In this document: piece after piece, positions 46,428-57,534 of the stretch
How positions within the stretch are numbered: the stretch's first letter is position 1
How the letters are laid out: the number at the start of each line of letters is the position of its first letter
NCBI GenBank assembly: GCA_958295665.1
Contig: OY282559.1
Coordinates: 248,182,764 to 248,246,763 of the forward strand
Reading direction: 5' to 3'
DNA: 64,000 nucleotides
DNA from: Tipula vernalis
Taxonomy: Eukaryota; Arthropoda; Insecta; Diptera; Tipulidae
The notes under the pieces: generated by a model
Seen by the model: only the letters and a program-made list of their open reading frames with translations
Told to the model about the DNA's origin: nothing
The model's database searches: none
Made by a program: the position numbers and the translations under genes

Positions 46428-47310
46428 AGTAACAACGTATTAGACCTTGCCTTTGTGCCAATTGATCATGAGATGACCGTCACAACCTGTGATGATTTAG
46501 CTGGATCTTCAAGTATTCATCATTTGCCGCTGAATATTTCAGTCTTGTTTGAATACAGTGAATTAATCGAAAATAATACCGACTCTGTCATCTATAACTT
46601 TAAATTGGGTGATTATGTTTCTTTAAGTGCATTTCTTGATGGGTATAATTGGTCTTCATTTTATAATAGTAATAATATAGACGATATGTTGAACGAATTT
46701 TATAAAATTGTTCAAATGGGCATTGAAACATTCATTCCTAGATTGGTAGTTTCAGGCGCCAAGAAGGAACCGTGGTATAACAATGAATTGATAAATTTAA
46801 AAAATTGAAAGGATAAGGCTTATAAACGTTATAAACTATCTCCGAATACAGTAAATTACAACTCAATTAAGGTTTTACGTAAAAAGTATATATTTCTCTT
46901 TTCCTGGACGGCTGTATTATTGATAATGTTGATACGTTTATGGATCTAGGTATAACATTTACGTCGAACTTATTGTTCAATAAGCACATAGATATTTGCA
47001 TTTCTAAAGCGAATTCCATGCTTGGGTTTATTAAAAGGTTTTCGAGAGATTTTCAAAATCCTTATTCTATTAAAATATTATATTTATATCTCGTTTGTGC
47101 GATCGTTGTTGGAATATGGCGCTGCAATTTGGAATCCGTTTTATGGTAACTGTTCAGCCCGAATAGAAAGTGTTCAAAAGCGCTTTTTAAGGTTTTTTCT
47201 GCGAATGTTGCCCAGAGATGGGAACCTACCCGCTTTTATACTCCCACCGTATCGAGGTAGATGTAAATTAATAAATATTGAGCCGCTCTTTATCCGCAGA
47301 AAATCTCCGC
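46428..47310 (+). pseudogene. CR1/Jockey-like LINE ORF2 remainder, RT deleted
   Basis: 46,455-46,808 carries the linker after the endonuclease (ending KKEPWYNNELINLKN). At about 46,900 it jumps to the C-terminal region: VDTFMDLGITFTSNLLFNKH (46,930-46,990), SMLGFIKRFSRDF, then RSLLEYGAAIWNPFYG (47,100-47,150) and ESVQKRFLRFFL to 47,300. The whole RT palm is missing, an internal deletion of the kind also seen in many dead LINEs. Confidence 0.75.
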
Positions 47311-47311
47311 A

Positions 47312-47473
47312 GAAATATGTGACCATGACCTTGATAGTGTCTTGGATCACGTTTCCGACACATTCTCTGGTTCAGAGAGTGTTCTCCTCCGATCTGATGG
47401 TGCAGGTTTTGCTGCTGAACCCAGCTACTTAGGGAAGGCGAAACGTCTTGGTAACCGTAACCGCCAGCGTATG
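47312..47473 (+). repeat. 162-bp direct repeat, unit 1
   Basis: Nearly identical to 47,532-47,693 (offset exactly 220; one difference seen, GGATCAC against GGACCAC). It is separated from unit 2 by 58 bases that contain ATTCTAGATTCTAGATATCT. It belongs to the 5' region and ORF1 start of the LINE that follows. Confidence 0.9.
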
Positions 47474-47528
47474 TCATTCTAGATTCTAGATATCTATGGA
47501 CTAGAAAGGGTCAGTCTCCGAGTCCGAT

Positions 47529-47870
47529 GTGGAAATATGTGACCATGACCTTGATAGTGTCTTGGACCACGTTTCCGACACATTCTCTGGTTCAGAGAGT
47601 GTTCTCCTCCGATCTGATGGTGCAGGTTTTGCTGCTGAACCCAGCTACTTAGGGAAGGCGAAACGTCTTGGTAACCGTAACCGCCAGCGTATGAGAAGGA
47701 AATTGTCTGACCTTACGATTGGCACTATTACTGAGGCTCCTAGTAGCTGCCCCTCTAACACTTCTAAGCGCGCCCGTCCTGCCTCTGGTGGAACACCGGA
47801 GCTGGCCGCAAAAAAAGTCCCCCCGGTTCTTCTCATCCTCCCCCTTCGGAGGAACTTACTGAACTCTTAA
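47529..47870 (+). pseudogene. R1/LOA-like LINE ORF1, N-terminal part
   Basis: An open frame of 113 codons: MEICDHDLDSVLDHVSDTFS, then KRLGNRNRQRMRRKLSDLTI and a Ser/Pro/Ala-rich stretch with KRARPASGGTPELAAKKVPP. A basic, proline-rich start with GN.NRQR.R resembles ORF1 of fly R1/LOA-like elements. The rest of ORF1, including zinc knuckles, is missing; the sequence passes directly into an endonuclease remnant. The first 162 bases are duplicated at 47,312-47,473. Confidence 0.55.
47532..47693 (+). repeat. 162-bp direct repeat, unit 2
   Basis: Second unit of the repeat described at 47,312-47,473. Confidence 0.9.
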
Positions 47871-47899
47871 GGTGGAGCATTGATATAAATATTCCCCTC

Positions 47900-48450
47900 T
47901 TAATTGATTGCGATGCCGACGCTCATTTTACCTATTAAATTTTATAAGCTCATCTGAGCTAGAAATACTCAATAAAGGTTGTGAACCAACTTTTGTCAGT
48001 TCTACGCGGCGGGAAGTTATTGATATAAGTCGGTGTTCGTTGACTATTGCTGACTTAATTTCAAATTGGAGAGTGACCAATAATATTCTCACTTCTAACC
48101 ACAGATGCATCTCTTTTAACATCAACATTAAAAGACCACCTCTTAAATCGTATCGTAATCGCAAATTAACCAATTGAGATCCATTCTCTTTCGAACTTAT
48201 TTACTTAATTCATCGTGCTTAAAACATTCTCGACAGCTTTTGAAAATTCGTGTTTACTTATTACTAAACAAAAGATGGGAATAGACCTTTTTGGTGCTCT
48301 GCTCTTAAAAAACAAAGGAAACATACTAGGAAACTGAAAAATAAAGCAAAAAATACTAATCTTAAACGTGAAAAAGATTTTTTCCTAATAGCTCAAAAGG
48401 AGTATAAAAAAAGCTTAAGATCCGCTCACTGAACCACATGGACAAACTTC
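47900..48450 (+). pseudogene. R1/LOA-like LINE endonuclease C-terminal remnant
   Basis: STRREVIDISRCSLTIADLI, then SNWRVTNNILTSNHRCISFN (48,000-48,120), matches the last block of the LINE endonuclease (T R.E.LDIT....I......W.V.....SDHR.I.F). The catalytic S-D-H is S-N-H here. A degenerate linker follows to 48,450. Confidence 0.65.
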
Positions 48451-48451
48451 T

Positions 48452-49640
48452 GTGAGGAAATTAATAGTCTCTCTGCTGTCACTAGACTTAATAGAGCGTT
48501 GGCTAAAAATGATACCTGTAGACTTGATACGTCTATCGGATGGCAAATTTACTTCTTCGAAAAAAGAAGCATACGAGTTGCTTCTTTCGGTCTACTTTCC
48601 GGAGTGTACCATCGTTAACTCTGATTCTGCTCACTTTCTAACCAATAAGAATTGCAGTGAAGCTCCCGACTGGGAATTAGCGGATCGGTTAATTACGTTC
48701 GAAGTTCTGAGTTGGAGTATTTTCTCCTTTAAACCGTACAAAGCAGGTGGTCCTGATAGGATTTTCCGGCTGAATTACAGCATGGTTTCCCATTATTAAG
48801 CACCACCTGTTCCACCTTTTCAAAGCATTGTTCCTCATGTTTGGTGCCAGAGCAACGTTGTTTGTTTCCCGAAGGCTGGCAAATCAGATTACATTTCGGC
48901 CCATAAGTCTGTCCCCAACATTTCTTAAAGCGTTAGAGAGGATTGTCGACAGATTTATTAGAGATAATTATTTATCTAATTCTCCACTGAGTAACATGCA
49001 ACATGCTTTTAAAGTAGGTAAGTCCTGTGAAACGGCTCTACATGAACTTGTCACTAGGATCGAAAGATCCCTCAATAATAAAGAGTTTCTTGTAGGTACT
49101 TTCCTGGACATTGCTGGAGCCTTTGATAGTACATCGTTTCCGTCGATTCTAACGCCTGCTCCAATTTCGGTATTGATCCCACCATCGTAGGATGGATTAA
49201 TTCTATGCTCAAATCTCGCATTGTTGAGGTTGACTTGAATAATGCTTCATCTCGGTCAAAGTTGCCAAACGTTGGCCTCAGGGAGGTGTGCTCTCACCCC
49301 TGTTATGGCTTTTGGTGATTGACGATCTACTTGTAAACTTCAGCAGTCAGGCTTTGTTGCTCAAAGCTACGCTGACGATCTTGTTATTACTGTCACTGGA
49401 AAACACCTGAATGTGTTATCCGACTTAAAGCAGAATGTCTTATGTATTGTGGAGTCGTGGTGCGGTGGAAACGATTTACTCTGTCAATCGAGGCCGATTA
49501 ACAGATCCGACCACGTTAAACATTTAGGTGTTTTCTTCGACAGTAAACTTTCCTGGAGTTTTCCACTTGAGTATAAACTTCAAAAATCTACTGCCATCTT
49601 TTGGCAGTATAGGCGAGGATTTCAAAAACTTGCGGTGTAA
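48452..49640 (+). pseudogene. R1/LOA-like LINE reverse transcriptase
   Basis: Blocks: AYELLLSVYFPECTIV (48,570-48,620), WSIFSFKPYKAGGPDRIF (48,712-48,765), RPISLSPTFLKALERIVDRF (48,897-48,957), ETALHELVTRIERSL (49,030-49,074), FLDIAGAFDSTSF (49,102-49,140, first catalytic Asp), PQGGVLSPLLWLLVIDDLL (49,274-49,330), YADDLVITVTGK (49,370-49,406, catalytic DD) and HLGVFFDSKLSW (49,520-49,556). QGGVLSPLLW is typical of R1/LOA/I-like elements. Frames change between blocks and stops are present. Confidence 0.8.
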
Positions 49641-50545
49641 CTGTCAAAATGATGTGTTTCATCTATAAATCGTTGGTCCTACCAATGTTATCTTATGCTT
49701 CCGTGGTTTGGTGGTCTGTGGTTAAATTAAAGGCTACAATTATTCAACCTCATGATCTCTCTCAGAACAATTTTAAATAATTACGCATCATTAGTACCAG
49801 AAATTGATATGGTTAATGATACACTGATGTCCTGCCTGGGTAGGTACTGCACAGTTTTTCAAGCGAAAACAATTGCTCTTACGCTCTGTGTAATTGAGGC
49901 ATTGAATCTCGCTGTTACAGATAAAAACTTTGTTTTCTGTACAGACAGCTTTTCTGTGCTGAATTAGCAGGATAATCCCTTGACCGTATGAAAATTTGTT
50001 AAGGACTGTAAATACTTTATGCATCTTTTCTGTTCAAGTAATAGAGTGACGATCATGTAGGTTCCTGTCCATTGTGCGGCATTGAGTGCAATGATATTGC
50101 TGATTCTCTAGCAAAAGCCGGGGCTGGGAAATTGCGAAACTATTTATAAGTGGACCTAACAAAAGGGCCACTAGTTTTGTTTTATCTCTCAACAAGAACC
50201 AATTGAGAGTCTTGATTGCGACTCTTTAAGTACATTTTCAGCGCATGGGGCTAACTCATGAGTCTCTATGCGAGAATTGCCTAGAAGACGATGATGACCG
50301 CATTCACTTAATGGGCAGTTATCCTGCTTTCAACGGAGTTAGGTTGCAATTATTTGACTCTAGGTCTATTGCTGAAGATCAGCTGTCTTCCTTGTCTTGG
50401 TCTAAACTGCTTCAGTTTACTAAGGCTGCAGCACGCTGTCGCGATTTAGGATAGAATTACTGGTTTGCACCACGGGCCCTTCGTGGTATTGAGTGCGGAA
50501 TCTCGGGTGGTTCCAACCAATTTTTTAATAATAAAAAATAATAGT
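49641..50545 (+). pseudogene. R1/LOA-like LINE RNase H, zinc motif and 3' UTR
   Basis: CLGRYCTVFQAKTIALTLCV (49,833-49,893) and FCTDSFSVLN (49,935-49,964) are RNase H blocks. The C-terminal frame 50,245-50,454 carries CENCLEDDDDRIHLMGSYPA, a CCHC-type zinc motif, and LLQFTKAAARCRDLG before the stop. A 3' UTR with GGGCCCTTCGTGGTATTGAG and TCGGGTGGTTCCAACC ends in AATAATAAAAAATAATAG near 50,545. Confidence 0.75.
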
Positions 50546-52859
50546 AATGACTACATCTTAAATCGTTTTAAGCACTCTTGCTTATGTAAATGTTACCTGT
50601 GTGAATATTCAAAACAAAATATCTGACCCTTCGGTAAAACTTAGTCATTATTCACTATTTATAAGTTAATTAAGGTAACAGAAAGTAAAATTTGCTTCAC
50701 CAGAATATTAGATAAATAAACTAGAACTCAGTTTCGCACCAGTCTCGACCTGTAAAATATTTGAAAGAAAATTTAACAAAGTTTATCCAGTTCTCAGAGT
50801 TTTAAATTTAAATGGACTTGTGCATACTGAGTAAATGTAACAGTTTCTGAAATTGTTTGTACAACCTGCTTACTGAAAAACTTTTACACTCGCTAACCCA
50901 AAAAAAAAAATGTTTTATGCTGTAACATCATTCAACTATGATTTAGAGAAGAAGTACCAAAACAATGAAGCACCAGATTTTCTCGAAAGTGCAATTCATC
51001 ATTTAAATATAATCACAACGCTCCGAAAAAATAACGAAGATTATATAAAATTAAATTGAAGGTTCAGCTATACAATAATTCTAGAATCGTTAGAAAAATT
51101 AAACCTCCCACACAACTAAAAGTGTTATGATCAACAGGTGCTGAATTTACTGAATCTTCAAGAATAGATAAGTAAAAAATAATGTAACAATAAATCACTT
51201 TCTGGGTATGTAAAATGTACATTTATGTATATATACCATAAATATGATTGTCCAAGCATGTATGTAAGTTATACTTAAGTTTTATGTATAGAAAACGAAA
51301 TTCTTGTAAATCTATATTGTATAATTTTTGTATAAACGGTTTCACAAAGCGACAACAATATGGAAACCGAATAAACATGCAACCCTTAAATTAATACAAA
51401 CCAAAACTTTATTCACCCAATTTTCAAATTTTCACAAACATAAATTATAACCTAAAAAAAACCACGCATGATTTCGACAATGCGGACAATTTATGTATTT
51501 ACCTGAAATTGTAAATTGCACGTCATAGAATATTTAATTATGCTTTAAACAATAATCATGTTTTATGAATATTTCTAGCAACGGGCGATGCACTGCCTTC
51601 AATTATACATTACAATACCGTGAAGCAACAGATGAATACAAAACAAAACTTGTTTTTTACCCAAACCGAGTCATGTGAAATCACTGCAATATGCGGTTAT
51701 ATAAAAACTTCCCCAATCGGCATTAGTTTGCGCGCATATACAAACAAATGAACGAGCATAATTTACAAGAATAACATTTTAGTGTTGGAGAAATTTTCTT
51801 CGATTTTTCATTTAATTGCTTGCTTATCATTACTAGATAACACAATTTGTGTGTGCGCGCTATTTTGTATTTACATAGTCCGGTATACGCATAAAATACT
51901 GCAATACATAAACCTAACATATTGTCTTAAGAAAATTTTCGTTGTGTTTAAGACTTTTAAATAAGCAGAGGCGTTGTCATTTTTCATATAAACACATACG
52001 AGCTTAAGAGACAACATTTTTTTTGGACGATAAACTACATGAGATAACCAGATGTTTAGATGCTCGCGACTATTTATAGATGTTTCATTGAATTATTAAG
52101 CTAATTAAGTATAGTATTTACTGTTGTTAAATGACATGTCCCCCGTTGGTGAATATTGTATGGGTCCGGAATGTGTTTGGTCAAGGGTTGAGAATTTCCA
52201 TTGTATATGGATATACGAGACGTCAAATCAAGCAATTTAGTTTTTGTTTTAATGCTTAGTCACTTACCGCTCGACAAATAAGCAAACAAAAAATAATAAT
52301 TTTAAATTAATGGAAAAATGAATTTTCTTATACTTGAGATGATAGGACATGACGCGTGAAAATTTAATTCTATTTTAAAATATTTCGAATCACAATTCTA
52401 GAATTTTGTAAATATTATTGTGTGTGGTGGTGTGATATAGATGAGAGAGTTGTTGATTGATGGGTATGCGAAGGTACTAGTGACTATTGTGACTCACAAG
52501 ACACGTGTGTATTGATTTCGAGACGGAGAGTCCGTCTAAATATAGTTTCTATCAAATGTCAATGTGGAAAATCTAAATTCAATGTTATGGTTAAAGCGGT
52601 TTATTCGCTCTTCTTAAGAAGAAAATATTATTTATGTTAAGTAGTTTTGGTTTTGAATTGTATAATACATGAGAGCTAATTTGCGATAGCTCGGCCGGTC
52701 TCTTTCAATTACAGGAGAGACTTAAAACTTGAATTGAATTTAATTCGAAGCACTTATAATTTTCAGATCACTTTTTGCAAATTTCTCTCGTTTGGACGTT
52801 TGAAACGCATTTATTTACTTTATTTATTGTGATAAAAAAGGAATATTGTGAACAGCAAG
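50546..52859. other. AT-rich noncoding stretch
   Basis: About 2.3 kb without a supported gene. A 49-codon frame at 50,910-51,059 (starting MFYAVTSFNYDLEKKYQNNE) looks protein-like but has no recognised motif, splice sites or polyadenylation signal tied to it. Confidence 0.4.
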
Positions 52860-52925
52860 CACAATAGATCTTCGAGGTCGCGGTGCGAGGTGGCTTATCG
52901 CCCACATGGCCCTCCAGTAAATAAA
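52860..52925 (+). repeat. LINE 3' end, copy 3 (short)
   Basis: CGGTGCGAGGTGGCTTATCG followed by CCCACATGGCCCTCC and a TAAATAAATAA tail. The last 60 bases of the 3' end also seen at 35.2 and 45.15 kb, a strongly 5'-truncated insertion. Confidence 0.7.
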
Positions 52926-53470
52926 TAACAGCAAGCACGACAAATAGCGTTGTAACAGCAAAAAAGATAAATCAGGAAAAACACTGACATTAAAATAAAA
53001 ATTGCAAGTACTACAATGTCAAGTTATTTGAGAAGGATCTTTAATTGTGTGATAAGCTCACCGTCAAGTGTCACTTTTCCAATTCATTCAATTTTATTGA
53101 TAATTGTTCATCAGATGGCAAATTCACAATTTGATTTCTTTTTACACAGTTAAAATTGTTAATTTTGCGAACATATTCGAAACTGCCACTGCGATGAGTT
53201 TTTTAATTGAAACCGATTGAAAATAATTTATGTCGTTAAAACCACTTAGATCGTCTCTGGAAGTGAGGAAACGCTTAGATGCGACGCAAATACTACCACT
53301 TCATAGAAGTCTCACGTGTGTTCCACTTTTAGTATTTGCAGGACAGTAACCTCGTCTTTCATATATTCTCCATCAACATCATCATCCGACTCGCCAAGTG
53401 GCAGACCATCCGGAAAGTGATGGTTCAGGAACTCAGACGGCACTGGTATGTGATCCTGAGTTCGAGCATA
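52926..53470. other. stretch without supported gene
   Basis: A segment at 53,341-53,446 is bounded by TATTTGCAG and GTATGTG and open in one frame, and less AT-rich than its surroundings, but the peptide is not recognisable and it abuts a repeat. It is left unassigned. Confidence 0.3.
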
Positions 53471-53595
53471 TTGTAACTAACTGGCCTGGGTTTTGCCCGC
53501 ACATGTGGTCGCACACTAGATTGGATAACTACCTGTCGGCCTGGGGGGTTCCATTATCCGCAAGTGCAAGCAAAACCCAGGCCAGTTAGTTACAA
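53471..53595. repeat. 125-bp element with perfect 26-bp inverted ends
   Basis: TTGTAACTAACTGGCCTGGG and the following TTTTGC at 53,471-53,496 are exactly inverted at 53,570-53,595. The centre (53,497-53,565) is repeated, inverted, at 57,232-57,329. The TGTAAC...GTTACA borders would also suit LTR ends. Whether this is a tiny foldback element or a rearranged LTR terminus is open. Confidence 0.7.
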
Positions 53596-53903
53596 ATGTC
53601 GCCGAAACAGGGACCTGAAACGGGTTTATTAAAAGTAGTTTTTGTTACGCCCTTCAGGCTTTGCATATGACACACGTAGGTGTTGGTTTTTGTTCCTTTA
53701 TTTTTGTTTCCTTCACGGGTATACTAAATCAATGCATTATCAGTAAATATATTATAATCCGGGGATGGTAGATGATTGGCATTTCGCTTCACTGCAATAG
53801 ATGGACCATGATATGGTTTACTTGCGCACCATAATGTTGATTCCCCATCTTTCTCTGCATTTTAAATGCGGTTCGAGTAGTTGATGAGACTGCTAGTGAC
53901 TAG

Positions 53904-55097
53904 ACGTTTGATGGTTCGAAATCTCTCGAGATTGAGAGAGTGCAAAGAACGGCATGTATGCTTGTTAGCGGGGCATTGGGGTCGACACCGACAAGTGCCT
54001 TAGAGGTTATGTTGCACCTTCTTCCGGTCGACATTTTTGGCAAACAGATGGCGGCAAATACGGCTGTACGACTTGCAGCCGTCTCTCAGTGGAGGTGTCT
54101 TAGTATAGGACACTCTACTATCGTCAGATCGTTGAAGGATGAGCTGGCGAATCTTGACTACATTAAACCTACTCTACGCTTCGAGAAGCGATTTCGGACC
54201 TCCTTCCCTTCAAGGGAATCCTGGAGGGATATACCGTTATCGGAAACCGAAGCGTTGCAATTCTTCACAGATGGCTCCAAGCTAGACGGCAAAGTAGGAG
54301 CTGGAGTATTCTGTGACAAATTAAATGTAAATATTTCTATTCGTCTCCCTGATTACTGCAGCGTGTACCAAGCTGAAGTCGTAGCGATTGAGGAGGTCAT
54401 AACGTGGTTGAAGCATAATGTGTTATCCTCAGACGATATCACAATCTATGTGGACAGTCAAGCGGCGATCCGGTCGTTAGAATCGGTGTCTTTGGCGTCA
54501 CGGGTGGCGTTGAGTTGTCACTCATCTCTAAATGAGATGGGTGAGCATTTCAACATCCAGGTAGTCTGGGTCCCAGGTCACTCGGGCGTCATGGGGAACT
54601 GCAGGGCAGATGAACTTGCTAGGCATGGTACGACTCTCCAGCTGCAACCGGAAAGGGCAAGTCTGGGGAGGCCTATCACAGCGCTGAGACAAGCACTTGG
54701 GAAGCAGGCGCTATCCTCAGCGGGGCAAAGGTGGTCTAACGCCCTCACCTGTAGAGTTGCAAGACAAGTTTGGTCAAAGCTGGACTTGGGGCGCACTAGG
54801 GCATTAATATCCTTACGAAGACGTGAATTAAGAACGGTCGTAGGAATTCTCACGGGACACTGCCTTTTTGGAGAACATGCAAGAAGGCTGGGTCTGGAGG
54901 CTAATGACTTCTGCAGAAGCTGCTTGGACGAAGAGGAGGAAGAGACGTTGGTCCACTTCCTTTGCTCGTGTCCAGCATTGGCTCTCAGAAGGCACAAACA
55001 CTTAGGTAAGTTCAGGATGGACTGCCTCTCGGATCCCGAAAACATTAAAGTGCGGGACGTCTTACGCTACATAAGTAGCTCGAAATGGTTCCAATAG
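53904..55097 (+). pseudogene. I/LOA-like LINE ORF2, 3' part with intact RNase H
   Basis: Open from a stop at 53,901 to TAG at 55,095-55,097. It starts in the post-RT region (LEIERVQRTACMLVSGALGS, PTSALEVMLHLLPVD). The RNase H domain has all four carboxylate positions: LQFFTDGSKLDGKVGAGVF, VYQAEVVAIEEV, IYVDSQAAIRSL and PGHSGVMGNCRADELAR (54,260-54,620). The C-terminal zinc motif is CRSCLDEEEEETLVHFLCSC (54,910-54,970), followed by VRDVLRYISSSKWFQ. RNase H removes the RNA strand during retrotransposition. Endonuclease and RT are missing. No stop interrupts about 395 codons and base composition is more GC-rich than its neighbours, so this is among the youngest LINE pieces here. No ATG start is implied. 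Confidence 0.85.
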
Positions 55098-55195
55098 GGG
55101 TAAAAGGGGATACATCCCGTGGTATCACAATGGACCGTCACCGGTCTAAGTGTGCGTAAGCAGCCACTCCAACCTATCCTAACCTAACCTACCGA
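55098..55195 (+). repeat. 3' UTR of the I/LOA-like LINE
   Basis: Follows the ORF2 stop and ends CCAACCTATCCTAACCTAACC at about 55,190, a common 3' end of dipteran LINEs of this group. No long A tail is visible. Confidence 0.6.
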
Positions 55196-55600
55196 ATTAA
55201 TTAATAAGTTCGCTGGAAATACATTAAGCTAAATAGTAGCAAAAGTAAATAAATATTCCGAGCTTATTGAAAGTAACGTTTTTCCTATACTTATGTCTGT
55301 TCATCTCATTACTGTTTTTTTTTTAATACTAAGAAATTTGTAATAGTGTTATACCACTGACGGTATTGAATTTAATATATATTATATTGTATTAAATTTT
55401 AAACTACATATATTAAGGATTGTAATAGTGAATTGTGTAAATTGCTGGGCTCTTAAAACGTGCATCTTTGAGAGTGGTTAGTCTAAATAGTGGGTATAAC
55501 TTCCATTATCTTTTCAAACCTATTTGATTGCGAGTTCCCCTGATATAATTTTCTTGCCCCCCCCCCAGCTCTCGCTTTCTACGGTTTTATCCTTACTACG
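55196..55600. other. AT-rich stretch before the gag fragment
   Basis: Possible leader of the following gag-bearing element: a run of ten C at 55,558-55,567 stands about 35 bases before the gag frame. LTR ends could not be fixed. Confidence 0.3.
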
Positions 55601-56455
55601 TTGGATTTTGATACGCTAGTGAAAAGTTTGTCGAAGGATGAATTAGAGGTGAAGTATTTGGTTCGAGGATTGACCATCAGGGATGAGAATGCGGAGCGGA
55701 AGCTGCATGAGGTGTTGCAAGCTGAGAATGTGGATCCCCAGTTGAAACAAAGAAATTCCCATGTTGTGGGAACAGCCGACGTTGAACTAGAGCTCATAAA
55801 TGCCAAAATGGATCAATTAGACGCGGTATTAGATGATATTGATGCTAATCCTACTGTCGAGTACAAGCAGGGCGTATTAATAAGATTGATTCACTGAAAG
55901 GACCGAGCGGTAAGATTGGCAAATTCGTTCCCGAACGTGGAATCTCTACCAATCTTAATCAAAACTTTGGAGAGAACTATACGTAGTGTGGGACGCGACA
56001 TGAAGCGGTACGATGCTGGCAGGCAGGAGTATACCCGACGGGACCGTCCACAACCCTCCACGTCAGTGGCCGCCCGAAATGTTGAGGTACACCAAACTAG
56101 TGTTTTGGACCCTTCGCCGTTAATTGAAACGGACTTCGATGCCACCTTTGAAAGCAGATTTTCCGGAAAAATAGAAAAAATCATGGAAGATTTTTTGAGG
56201 AAGATGTCCTCCAGGGACAAATCAGCGCCAGAACAAAAAGGAGAACTACCTCATTCGTCGAGTGGCATTCAAGTTAGGCAGCCGAGCCGGGATACTAGAG
56301 CCGATAGTAATAACGGGAGTGATTCCGATTCCGCTAGGGACACCTCCACTAGGAATCCGCAAAGAACTGGGCGCAACCCCGTTGTCCACCGCAGTGTATG
56401 GAGACGGACGGATCCAACCAAGTGGACAATTTACTTTTCAGGAGAATGGAGTTAG
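55601..56455 (+). pseudogene. LTR-retrotransposon Gag, N-terminal half
   Basis: A single frame of about 285 codons with one in-frame TGA at 55,895-55,897. It opens DFDTLVKSLSKDELEVKYLV and RGLTIRDENAERKLHEVLQA, a SAP-like helix pair found at the start of many insect Ty3/gypsy Gags. It goes on to LINAKMDQLDAVLDDIDANP (predicted coil), a Ser/Asp-rich linker with SNNGSDSDSARDTSTRNPQR, and ends PTKWTIYFSGEWS, which looks like the start of the capsid domain (KW...FSG). There the frame stops and a tandem repeat begins. No ATG is seen at the start (TTG at 55,601). The capsid core and pol are absent. Confidence 0.6.
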
Positions 56456-56745
56456 TAAAGTTGGAGGATTGGACAAGTTAAGTTGAAAATTGTATAAGTT
56501 AAGTTTAAAAATTGCACAAGTTAAATTTGAAAATGGTACAAGTTAAGTGGGAAAATTGTACGAGTTAAGTTTGAAAATTGTACAAGTTAAAGTTAAAAAT
56601 TGCACAAGTTTGAAAATTGTACAAGTTAAAGTTAAAAAATTGCACAAGTTAAGTTTGAAAATGCTACAAGTTAAGTGGGAAAAGTGTACAAGTTAAAGTT
56701 AAAAAAATTGCACAAGTTAAGTTTGGAAAATTAGAACAAAGAAAA
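56455..56745. repeat. tandem repeat, about 25-bp unit, 11 copies
   Basis: Units based on AAAATTGTACAAGTTAAGTT with variants (TTGCACAAG, GTGGGAAAA). It begins exactly where the gag frame ends, so it probably grew within or next to the broken gag. Confidence 0.9.
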
Positions 56746-57231
56746 AACATGAAAATTTAAACTTAGATACATATATACATAGCTATGTAATAAAATACAA
56801 AAATAAAGTATTGTGAAATAAACGGTTTTCTCAGTGTATTGAGAAAGTCAGACCGAACTTTAACTTTTTTTTTCTTGGCGAAAGTGGCGCAACGAATGTG
56901 GATTCCGACTTTACGAAATTGATAACGGAGTACAAAAAAAGGAAATCAGCGGTACCAGAGCGGAAAATAAATAGTAAGTTTTAGTTTTTAGTTTATGTAG
57001 TTTTCTTTTGTTAGTAACGAAAAGGAAACATGGCGTGTAAGGTTATTTATTGTGTTTAATTATGGAATCCCTAACCATGTGGTAAGTTAAGTTTAGTGAT
57101 GAGTGAACGGGCATGGGTGTGGGAATGACGTTTCGCACGGTAGGCCATTGTTTTTTTTATTAGTCAGTTCCTTTTGTTGCTCTCACTCTCTTTTGTCTTT
57201 TTTTATTTTTTTTGTGTGTAAAGTGGCGACT
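56746..57231. other. LTR-like segments, boundaries unresolved
   Basis: AATAAA signals at about 56,800-56,820, AAAGTGGCGCAACGAATGTG at 56,880-56,900 and a related AAAGTGGCGACTGCACATGC at 57,219-57,239 could be LTR 3' parts followed by primer-binding-site-like sequences. No matching LTR pair could be shown. Confidence 0.3.
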
Positions 57232-57329
57232 GCACATGCGGATAATGGAACCCACCAGGCCGACAGGTAGTTATCCAATCTAGTGTGCGACCACATGTGC
57301 GGGCAAAATCCAGGCCAGTTAGTTACAAT
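57232..57329. repeat. inverted copy of the 53.47-kb terminal sequence
   Basis: Reverse complement of 53,471-53,565 with only a few differences. It ends CAGGCCAGTTAGTTACAA at 57,329. Together the two copies bracket 3.7 kb that holds the LINE 3' half and the gag fragment. Confidence 0.85.
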
Positions 57330-57534
57330 ATCTAAGGTACCATATCACTGAAGAGACATGAGCATCCTGTTTGCCCACCCTTAATACACTGAATTCGTGA
57401 AGTTTCTCCCTCATTTTCATTTTAAAGGAGAATCTTGGTAGTCTCCTTTTTAGTTGTTTCTGTTCCAAGCTCATGCCCTGTGTAATGTTAGGTTTTTTTG
57501 TTGGCTTTCTCGGTAAGTAAGACCCTACATTCAC
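57319..57534 (-). pseudogene. unrecognised protein-like frame
   Basis: A minus-strand frame of 71 codons: SYLPRKPTKKPNITQGMSLE, then QKQLKRRLPRFSFKMKMREK and LHEFSVLRVGKQDAHVSSVI. Composition and codon pattern look like real protein. It runs into the inverted repeat at its 3' end. I cannot assign it; a mobile-element or host exon origin are both possible. Confidence 0.3.

Noticed and set aside
50910..51059. 49-codon ATG frame with protein-like composition
   Set aside because: No motif, no clear splice or polyadenylation signals and short enough to occur by chance.
53341..53446. Exon-like segment between TATTTGCAG and GTATGTG
   Set aside because: Open in one frame but unrecognisable and directly next to a repeat; evidence too thin for a gene call.
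54578..55045. 155-codon minus-strand frame
   Set aside because: It is antisense to the LINE RNase H and zinc-motif frame.
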